Part shown: piece by piece, positions 48,797 to 60,991 of the stretch
How the letters are laid out: each line of letters opens with the position of its first letter
Numbering within the stretch: the first letter of the stretch is position 1
Assembly: GCA_034509925.1 (NCBI GenBank)
Contig: CM067538.1
Span: 2,727,001-2,791,000, forward strand
DNA from: Hirudinaria manillensis
Taxonomy: Eukaryota > Annelida > Clitellata > Hirudinida > Hirudinidae
Direction: 5' to 3'
Length of the DNA: 64,000 nt
Notes under the pieces: model-generated
What the model was told of the DNA's origin: nothing
Seen by the model: only the letters and a program-made list of their open reading frames with translations
The model's database searches: none
Position numbers and translations under genes: made by a program

Positions 48797-51700
48797 ATGG
48801 CATCCGTGAAAGTTGCAGTACGTGTGCGGCCTCTCAACAAAAGGTGTGTTTTGCCTGATTTTTTTTATAGCTCTAACTTGTAAGTGCTGAGCTACCGATC
48901 TATCATCTATAACAATAATAACACTTTTAACTTCCGAAATGGCTTATTGATTACAAATAACAAGTAATATTTTAAAGATTCGTTTTAAAGACTTAAAACT
49001 AGTCATGAGTGATTTAATTGTTAACATGCAATTGTTAGCAGACGTTAAAGTGAGTTTAAGGATTCACCATTAAATGTTCATTAAAATGAAGTAATTTTGT
49101 GCCCCAATCTTTTGATAAGTGAATTATCATTTGTCATGTTCATGTCATCGAATGGAGATTGAATCAACCTTAAATTATCTCTAACTTATTTGAAACTTAT
49201 TGTAAATTTAAAATAAAATATTAATATAGAATATATTATAATATTATATTAATTATATTGTATAACATTATATTATAAAATTATATTATATTATATTATA
49301 ATATATTATATTATAATATTAAGAACTTAACAAGGTGGATAATGATCGTTCTTTGTTAGTAATGTCCATTTTTTTTTAGATTCAGCTTTTGTGTGATTAT
49401 TTATTGAAGATAAAATATGATTTCAATAGAGCAATATCTTGTAATAATTATAATTTATTATTCAGAAAATGGATGAGATAAAATACAATTTAATTCAAAT
49501 GTTTTACCACGTGTCTCATTATCGAAGATGGTGATAATGCTAAATGCTGATAAATTTGAAATGAATTAGAATTAAATGACATAAAAGATATTTTATAAAG
49601 GCTTTGATTTTATCTGAATAATGGTGTTTTTATTGAATGTTTTGATGACAATAAGATTATAATTAGAATTCATATTAATTATTTATATTAATTACAACCG
49701 ATCATCATAATTATAATCAATTGCTTTGCTGAATGTATCGTAAGCTCTTAACACCGCACGAGATACATTTGCATTTTATCTTCGCTCACTACCTCTGCGA
49801 CATTACAACGGAAATGACGTCTGCTACTTTTCGTGCTCGTTTTCAGGGAGGATGCTCTCGGAAGTTCTGTGGTGGTGAAAGTGGATGGGAATGTCATCCA
49901 GTTGACCAACAACAAGGTTGGTTGTTTCAGTTGTTCATTTGCAAGGTTAGTAGTTCATTGGGTTCAAATACCAATCATAAAAAATGACTGCCAAGTACCT
50001 GCTGTCAACAATCAACAACCATTGATGGTCACTGCATCAATCAAATGCCAATTAACCAGCCATTCAATCAATGCATTGACCACCCAGCCAATCAATGCAT
50101 CAATCAACTAATCAACTGTCTATCAATGCATCAACCAACTAATCAATTGTCTATCAATGCATCAACCAACTAGTCAATCAATGAATCGACCAATCAATCA
50201 ATCGCTGGACTCAAAGCAGACGATTAAAAGAACATTTTCACCTCCTCCTCCGCAGGCATCCGAGCCTCCATACGACGTGTTCACTTCCCGCGACAAAACG
50301 AAGCAATTCACCTTCGATCATTCCTATTGGTCCGTTGATCCTTCGCATGGAAATTTTGCATCCCAGGATAAGGTCAGGGACATTTGTTTAAAAACAATTA
50401 CATTTAAAGCCTTAATTCTGACTGAATTATTTATTAAATAGCATAACTGGAAATAAATAAATAAATTAATAAACTATTTAATAGATTTATTATTTTTATT
50501 GTTATTAAAACTATGATTTGGATTGCTTAATTATTTTTATTATATTTAATTTCTTTTATCTTTTAAAATAAACTCCAAGTGCCGGTTGTTCACTTACAGA
50601 GGTATTTATGCACCTGACCGCGAATATAAAGCGATCTCATGAATATGCATGTCCAGAGGAACATAATAACAAACAGAGTCGAAATAATTCAAATGTTTAT
50701 TTTTTTACAATGGACTAGAAATTTCTCATCTGTGGATATGATGATGATGATGACGATGATGATAGTGATGATGATGCTATTGAGAGGTCAGGAATTTTGT
50801 TTGTTTTTCAGATCTTCAACGACCTGGGCACGGGGGTCGTTGAGTCCGCATTCTCAGGTTACAACGCCTGCATCTTCGCCTACGGACAAACGGGGTCAGG
50901 AAAAACCCACACCATGATGGGCACCGAGGTCCGTGGGGCAAGCCCCGAACGATTTATGTATCTTTGATCGATTTAAGACATTTTGTTATTTAATTATTAT
51001 TATTATTATTAATTATATTATTATTTAATTTCATTGATTAATTAGAGATAATCAAGTGGTTGATTACTTTGGAATTGATTATTATTGGTAATCCATTGAT
51101 TATTCGAGTTATTTTAGTAGACTATATTTATGACAATATTGAAGAGTTATTTACTGAATGAAGATTTAGGAATAATAACAAATTAATAACAAATTAATAA
51201 TAAATTATTAACAAATTATTAACAAATTAATAATAAATTAATAATAAATTAATAACAAATTATTAATATTACTAACAAATTAATAATATTAATAACAAAT
51301 ATGTGACGTTTAGTTGTTTTGCATTTGCATTGTTTTTAAATTACAGAGCAACCCTGGTCTGACACCCAGGATTTGCGAAGTAAGCCATCATTTATCAGGG
51401 AGGAATTGAATATTATTTTTAATTTAATTTAAAAATAAATAAATAAATAAATAACGGCTGTTATTTAAATAGATTTTTATGCAATAAAAATAGAATTAAA
51501 AAACATTTATATTGGGAGCCTAAAAGTTGGTAAAAATCAAGTCGAGATATGATATTCCCTGATGATAATAACGATGATGATTTAGTTTAAGATAATAATG
51601 ATGATGATGACAACGATCATGATTTCCAAGGAATGATTATAAATAAATAAAATTTAAATTCCTGTTTATTTCCCAATTCTTGTTTCCTCCCACAGGGAAT

Positions 51701-53288
51701 ATTTGCAAATATGGACAAACCAGACCTAACTTACAGGACTGAAGTGAGGTAAAAAAAACAATGACTCCAGTGCACATTTTATTTACTAGCATCATAATCA
51801 TCTCTTGTCATCATCATCATCATCACTCTTGGCTCCATCATCATCATCATCATCATCAACATTGTCATCAACAATTAATTGACAAATTATCAGTTGCTTC
51901 ACTACAAAATCAGCACGATTACAACAACTATTATTATTCTCAAATATCATCAACATCATCACCATCATCATAATCATCATCAACATCATCATCATCATCC
52001 TCACCAATATCATAACCATCATTATCATTATTATCACCATTGTTGTAATCATTAGCAATCACTTTAACACATAGCTTCTGTGAAATTATTGAAGAGAGGT
52101 GAGGCCAGTGATAATGACAATGAAAATGATAATAGTGATGGCAAAGATGTTGACGATGATGATGATGATGGTGATGAGAGTGGTGATGATGATAGCGATG
52201 ATGCAGTGATGATGACAGTCCTTGTTCATAGTTGGGGATATTTGATTGATTCAGTTCTGCTTGTTGCTATAATATCAATCTGCTTTTCTGTGGCATCAGG
52301 AGTTTAGGATGATTGAGTTTCATTAGTTTTTCAAATTGATCCGTCGGTTTGTTTGTTAGTCACTTGACCTAGCTGATTGATTGATTGACCTTTCAATCAC
52401 AACACGGCTCTGAGTTTCAACCAATCAATCGATCAATTAGATTGCATTTCTCTAGAAACAACAAAAAAAACTAATATTTGAAATTAAGTGAAATTAATTC
52501 TAAATTCTTTCTGCAGCTACCTTGAAATATACAACGAAAGAGTGAGAGACCTTCTCAGAGAAGGAGTTCAACCCACAAGTTTAAAGGTCAGAGAGCATGC
52601 CAAGGACGGTCCCTACGTGCAAGGTCATTGGAAGTCCATCGATTATTTGTCTATTTTATGCTAATTAAAGTTAATTGATAATTAAATAATAAAAATCTAA
52701 TTAGCAAAATTATTAATATTAATAGTAATACGAAATTGTTATCATTTTAAAATTAATTTTATTTAATTTAATTTTAATTTTTATTTTTATTTAATTTCAT
52801 TTCTGGAATAATAAAACACGGTGTTCGGCTTTAAGCAGCCTATTTTACATGTTCAACTCGGCCAATCTATTCTTAATCTGATTGACCGATCCAGATTAAA
52901 TGATTAATTAAATTGGTTAATTAATTTAAAAATTAGTTAAATACATTAGTTAATTAATTAAATAAATTCGTTAAACCGAAGACTTGTCCCGGAGAGTGGT
53001 GACGAGTTACAGGGAGATCGCGGAGATCCTGAGGCGAGGGAACGTAAACAGGACGACAGCATCGACGGGGATGAACGAACACAGCAGCAGATCGCATGCC
53101 ATCTTCACCATCTACTTCTCACAGGTCACCACCACCACCACTACTACTGCTGCTATTGCTGCTGTTGCTGTTACTGTTGCTGTTCTTTGTTTGACAGATT
53201 TTAATTTAATTATTATTAATTAATTAATATTTATTTATTTATATGTTTGTTAATAATTAATTTATTATTATTATTACTCAAATTATTA

Positions 53289-53335
<47 letters not shown>

Positions 53336-56300
53336 GTACAATAAACTTATTATTTTGACACCCAATACTTTGCAACAAAGGGTTCCTTGTATGAGTTGAA
53401 ATGATGCATTTTGTGATAATTATATTCTTATCAGTATTGATATGCAATACATTGCAGGTTTAAATATGTATTAGGATGAAATGAATAATTTATTGGTTAA
53501 CAAAACATTAATGTAATAATAATAATAATAATGTTATATAACTTGGTCAGCCTAATAAGTACGAATATATAAATATATATTAGGATGAAATGAATAAATT
53601 ATTGATTAACAATATACATTAATGTAATTATAATAATAATGTTATGTAATGTAGTCAGCCTAATATGTACAAATATATAAATATGTACGCATATATTATA
53701 CGTACACTTGCATGATCTTTATGATGAGGATTTTTTTTAACAGCCACTGTTGCTCTATTTCTCATTCTTGATAACCATGCCAGCATAAGCAATGCCACTA
53801 GCAATGTGGTTATCAGCTTTATCATTGTTGATGATGTCAATAAACATGTGTTTGCCATTGACTTATCATCTCTGTGTTTGTTATCACAGTTGTTATCATT
53901 ACCTGTGATCATCCTCCGAGTCCATGTACGGAGGCTTATCAGATCCATCTTATCTCATCCCTTATCCTTCCTTTATCGCCAGGGACTCTTCTTTACGTTC
54001 CCATGGAAACGTATCAAAAAGGAATTCATCTCTCCTCGTTTTTTTTTATATTTTTTTTTTCCGTTCATCCCCCGTAATTTCGGCGAATACCGATTAGACG
54101 AATAATAATTAGTTTCTAATGAATAATTAATATTTCAAATCTAATGAATAATTAATATTTATAATAATTATTGTATTTTAAACAGGCTCGAATATCGGGA
54201 GATCTTCCGAGCGAAATCAACAGCAAGGTTCACCTGGTGGATTTGGCGGGGAGGTTTGTAATTGTTTTCTATTATTATAAATATAAAATATTATCATTTA
54301 AAGACAAATCATTATTATGAGTGATATGTTTATTGATTATATAGTAATTAATCTTATATAAATTATTATTTATATTATTATTTATTTTTTAATGTTCAAT
54401 ACAAATTTTAGCTGATTGATAAACTAGTTATCCATCCTAGTTTATTAATCGCTATTGTTATTATTTTTTTTTGTTAGTAATTGTTTGTTATTAATTAACT
54501 TATTAATTAACTCGTCACAACAAAGCGAGAGAGCGGACAGTGCAGGAACGAGCGGGGAGAGGTTGAGGGAAGGGGGAAGCATCAACAAGTCACTCGTCAT
54601 TTTGGGGAACGTCATCTCAGCACTCGGTTTGCGACGTTTTTATTTTTTCAGAGTCTTTTTTGCTTTTTGTTTGCTTTTGTTTTCTGCTGATTTGCTTTTA
54701 TTATTAAATTAAATTGACTTTTATTGTTCGTTATTGTTGTGTCATTAATTTAAAAATTTAAAGAAATAATGTTATTATATTATTATTTTTTTTAATATTA
54801 TTATTATTATCATCATTATTGTTATTGTTATTATTACTATTATTATTATTATTATCATTATTGTTATTGTTATTATTATTGTTATTATTATTATTACTAC
54901 TATTATAAAATTGGTTAATAAGTAAGTGCCAAAAATAGCAAAGTATTTAAATGAGGTCAGACTTGTTTGTCAACAAGTACAATTCCTTCTTCAAGAAGAC
55001 ATTTGTCAACTGCGTAATTATGATTATTATGGCTATATTAACTGATGATGATGACGATGATGATGATGATGGTGGTGATGATGATGATGATGACAGTCGG
55101 TGCCACAGTTGGATGTTCATTGAAGTGAGTTGTTTACAATAATTGACTAAAAATAATTATATTCTGATCATTGGAACACGAAGACACATGTTGATTTTCA
55201 GTTCAGTACAAATTATAAATATTATAAATTGTTATCATGTATTATTATTATTGTTATTATTATTATTATTATCATTGTAACTATTATTAGTAATTGTCAT
55301 TAAGCAGTTATAATATATATATATATATCAAAATGAATAACAAAAGATTGTTATGAAGTCAAACATTTACACATTTGTAAATAATCATGGACTGCTTAAC
55401 CTGATCACCTGATGAATATTCATGTATTAATTATAATAATATTGCCCATAGCTAAGAAATAAGAAGGTTTGTATAAAAAAGAATCGTTGGTTCAAAGTGA
55501 TTCAACTTTCAACACTGAGTAACCGAGTGACTCATCGGGTGATGAGTTACGTTGGAGGATGATGAGTAGGCAGAAGACGATGAAGACGATGACGTTGTTG
55601 TTGTTGTTGTTGATGTTGTTGATTGTTGTTGTTGTGATGACGATGCATGGATGCACAAGTGATTGGTTAGGGATTACTTTGCAATTGCTGGTGACTCTTA
55701 AAAACCACGGCTCATTAGCTAATAATTTAATCGAATAATTAATTATCTAATTAATATTAATGTTATTATTATTATTGGCCTTGGATTGAAATGTGGATGT
55801 AATATAGGAGTTAATTGATAAGAAATTAACAAAAACACTTATCTTATTTCAGCCCTTTCATCTGTGCTTCATTCAATCGCTCTGAACTTTTATTGTTTTG
55901 AATCTTATTTGCCAACAATTATTATGATTATTATTATTATTATTATAATAAAAAAGATGGAACTACAAACGGACATTGATTGCAACCACGTGATGTTTGA
56001 CATGTTGAAGTGATACAATGATAATGCACAACATGATAAAGTATTATTATTATTATTATTATTATTATGTTATAACTAATATTTGTAAATAATTATTTAT
56101 AAATTAATAAATTGTAGCCGAAATGAACGATCCTCTTGCAAGTGCAACGTCCTCAACGACCTTGTTGTCGACGACAACATCCTCGTCGTCGTCGTCGTCA
56201 TCGTCGCGGAAGTTCATTCCGTACAGGAATTCGGTTCTCACGTGGTTGTTGAAGGACAGTCTTGGTGGAAACTCAAGGACGGTCATGGTGGCAAGTGAGT

Positions 56301-59300
56301 GGATGTGGACGTGGTGGTGGTGATTGTAGTGGTGGTGGTTGGTGGTGGTGATGATGATGATTGTTGTGGCAATTCAGTCATTGTGGTGATGATGATGATA
56401 TGAAATCCAGTTAATGTTGACTAAATGTTTTTGCTATCATGAATGTGCAATGACAAATTACTAATTACCATTAGTAGGTAGTTTATTTTTTAAGTTAATT
56501 CTGCTAAGTTGTTGGTGAAGACGACTATGATGATGGTTGAGTTGATGGTGATGATTATAATGATGATGACGATGACGTTGACGATGATGCTTTGATGGCC
56601 ATGATAATGTTAGGTTGCACTTTCGGTATTCAATGTCAAAGAATGAATGAGTTATTATTATTATTAACATTATAATTAATATTATTATTATTATTAAATT
56701 CTTGTTAATTCACCTCCAAAACAGCCATCAGTCCAGCTGATTGTTGTTATGCGGAAACACTGAGCACCCTCAGGTATGCCAAAAGGGCCAAGAAGATTGT
56801 CAACATGCCTTCTGTCAATGAGGTTAACACTATGTTAATTATGTGTTATTAGCAGTCATAATTATTATTATTGTTATTATTACTATTATTATTATTTATT
56901 TTTATTTAATAAACTATAAAAATTAGTACCACATGAAACCAACAGAGCATTTGCACGGATATAGAAAATATATCTTAGCATGATCGACATTTAATGGCAA
57001 AATGCAATTGCTTAGTTACTTATTAAAACAAAATTAATTAATTAGTTAATTAATTAACGACATCAATATCATAACTACGATATAATATATTGAGAATATT
57101 AATTATTATTATTATTATTATTATTATAATTATTATTATTATTATTATCATCATAATTATGTGTTGATACAAAATGTTGTTTGTTTCCAAAGGATGGAAA
57201 CGTGAGACTCATCAGGGAGTTGAGAGCTGAAAATGCAAAACTCAAGAGGATGCTGGCAGATGCCATGGTTGGATGTCATCAAATGCATCATCATTATCAT
57301 CAGTTCATGATCATTATCATCAGTTCATGATCATTATCATCAATTCGAGATCATTATCATTATCATCATTGATTTGACTCTTTAACTGGCTTAACATCTT
57401 GTTTATTCAAAACAGTTTGTTATCTTAATCGGTTTTGCTTGGATGTTTTGTTAATAATATATTATTGTTGTTACATTATCATAATTATTAACAACGTTGT
57501 TGATATTGCTGTATCTCGTATTTAGCTCGTGATATCATCACCATGATCGTTGACATGAACGTAGATATAAGAATATAATGTATTGAACTTGTTAACAATA
57601 TTGTTTTTCATATTTAATTTATAATATCATAATCATAATATTATTATCATCGTCACCCCATCTTCATCATCACCACACTCTTCTTCATTTTTACAGATGC
57701 ACGGAGGCTATTGTTGATAATATATGATGTTGATAAGTTACTGTAATTATTAACAATATGATATCATTGTTATACACATTTAATTCGTAATATCATAGTC
57801 TTCATCGTCGTCGTCGTCATCATCATTATCACCACCATCATCATCATCATTATCACCATCATCATCAACGTCGCGACGCAGATGCAAGAAGGTCTGACGG
57901 CTCCAAGCGAGGTGGAAGAAACAAGAGAGAAGTTGTCCAAGAACGAGGAAAAGGTTGAGTTCGATTGTTTGGAAATAATTTCATTTTGCAGGAATTTGCG
58001 AAATAAATTGCATTTAATTAATTAATTAATTAATCAGTTTAGTTTGTATTATCCTGTAAATTCAATTTATTAAATGCCTTTAATTATTTTAATCCATTAA
58101 AAATTATTTATGCAATTAAAAAGTAATTAATGTCTTTAATTTTTTTAATCCATAAATTTATTATTTTGCAATTATCATAATATTTATGTAATTAAAAAGT
58201 ATTTAATTACCTTAACACGATTTAACGATTACCCACAATCGTGTTATGTCTTCATGGATGAGTCATTCTGATTATTTTAACGATTATTTGATGATAATTA
58301 TCTCGTAAAAGGTGCTTTATTTCCTTTTTAACTTGTAATTTGTGAATGTTCAAGTCTCGTGAGCCCTTTGGACAGATTGCTCGCAAAAGATGTTAATTAG
58401 TTTTAAACTGGCAGCAATTAAAAACAAATTTAATCGAATTAATTTGTAAACAATTGAAAATAATTTAAATTTAATTTAATGTTTCATGTCGAATTTAATT
58501 AAAACTAATTTATTTAAATTATGTTATATTTAATTAAAAATTACTTTAATTATTTCGTAATTAATTATAACTAATTTAATGTAATTATTTTGTAATTAAT
58601 TAGAACTGATTTAATCGAATCATTTTAAAACCAAATCCATTTAGTTCTTGCTGCACAAAAATAAATAAACAAACTTTTATTTGAAAATAGTTGAATTCCT
58701 AATTAATGGCACAATTAATTAATGGAATTTGGAGTTGAGGAAAACAACTTTAACAAAAGTTTAGGAAAAGTATGATTGAGTTGTGTTAGTTTTGAAGGTA
58801 GTGATTGTGGTCATCAAGTGGCAAAACATCTGCCAACTTTGGAGACCCCTACAGAGAGTTCTCATTATTTCATTTTATTGTATTTGATTGTGTCTGTGCT
58901 AATGTGCGTTGGCTGTGCCTTGACATCCTAGGACTTGGATAAAAAAGGCACTTAAAATATTTGGAGGAATTGAATTAAGAACTTTTGCAGACGTTTCTCT
59001 AAAAAAAGGTTCCATCGACCGATAAGCGATAAGGGACGTATTTCACTTTTCTCTAAAAGATATTAGAATCAAGTTCTGATCGTTCGATTTTAAAACCATT
59101 TCCTCGTCCAATCAGATGCAGGAGTTGATGGAGGCGTGGACGGACAAGTGGAAGGAGGTCATCAACGTCCTCAAAGAGCACGAGATGCTGGCCCTGAGGA
59201 AGGAGGGGTCGGGGGTTTTGTTGGACTCGGAACTTCCTTACCTGCTCTGCATCGATGACAGCGTCCTCAGCACCGGCATGAAACTCTACCACATCAAGGT

Positions 59301-59317
59301 AGCTCTCGGAATTATTA

Positions 59318-59355
<38 letters not shown>

Positions 59356-59578
59356 GATATTGCGACTTTTTTTTAGCAATTTTTCTTTCTGCTTGTAATC
59401 ATAATAGCAGCAGGTAGGAAATAAACCAATTAAATTAGTTTGTTTATTTGTTTGTTTTATTAGGAGGGAGACACCTTTGTAGGTAGAGACAACCCGATAC
59501 ACAAGCCTGACATTGGTGAATATATATATACATACAATCTTTGAGCTCTTCATTTATTACATCAATAATAACAACAAC

Positions 59579-59629
<51 letters not shown>

Positions 59630-60631
59630 GCATGAAATTATCATTAATATCCATAAAGTATGAATATATAAAATGGACTACCATTTAAGCCAATTTAATT
59701 CAATTCATTCATTCGTTCGTTCGTTCATTCATCCATTCATCCATTCATCCATTTATTCCTCCCAAAGTGTTATCGGGTCGTTTCATTGAGAACATCCACT
59801 GCATCGTGAGGTTCGAGAACGGACACTGCTTCCTGATTCCCGGTGGAAATGCCATGTGCTGCATTGACTCCGTTCAAGTCATTGAACCGACAAAACTCAC
59901 GCAAGGTCGGTCATAATTGATTATAAATTGATTTCTTATCTTAAATTAGCCTAAGGTATTGATGAATTGATTTATGGTATTGTATGGTATGTCATGTTAT
60001 TGCAACTCAGATGTATAAACTACAAGCATGAGAAACTTTAAATGGCTTAGAACTTTTATATGGCACTAACTCACATAAAGTACTTCATGACAGAGCTTTG
60101 CTGTGTTTCAAACAAAATGCATTACAACTATTGTGTTTCACTGTCGTCTGCTGAAAATGCGGGTCCAAACAACACACAACCAAAAGCGTTCGCTTGTAAT
60201 TTTCCTCGCTTCATCGCTCGGCGCGTTCGCCTGCCGTGACGATCGAACGTCGTTCGTTCCAGGCTCCATGATCCAGCTCGGCAGGAACCACTTTTTCCGC
60301 TTCAACGACCCCGCGGAGGCCGCCAAACTGAGGGAGGAGATGAACGAGGGATACGACCGAGGAAACATGAGCCACGTCTGGAAGGACATTCGCAGGGCCT
60401 GGTCCACCTTCTCCATGACTGACTCGGCCATCGATTCAGAGTTAACTTCTAAACCTTGCTTTAGTTTCATATTTGCATATTAATTAAATTAATTAATTGC
60501 TTGATTGATTTATTGATTGATTGGCTAATTCAATGGTTGAAATGATATGTTAGTTTCATAGTAGATGTTGTTTTTCTCAGTTGATGCATCATTTGATCAT
60601 TACGAAATTAGTTAATTGATAGTTAATAAAT

Positions 60632-60666
<35 letters not shown>

Positions 60667-60960
60667 AGCTAATTCAATGGTTGAAATGATATGTTAGTTT
60701 CATAGTAGCTGTTGTTTTTCTCAGTTGATGCATCATCTGATCATTACGAAATTAGTTAATTGATAGTTAATAAATAATGATTGATTGATTGATTGATTGA
60801 TTGGTCAAATCAGTGGTTAGTTTTGTACTAGCTGATTTATTAAAAATGCTGGGTTTTTAGGTAGTTGATGCATCATTTGATGCAAATGTTTTGCATATTT
60901 TCTCGAAAACATTCCTTACAGTCATGTTTTGCATTTTATTACAAGTTTATTACAAGCATA

Positions 60961-60991
<31 letters not shown>

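Noticed and set aside
60138-60470. 110-codon minus-strand frame
   Set aside because: Shadow of the KIF16B exon 60263-60440.
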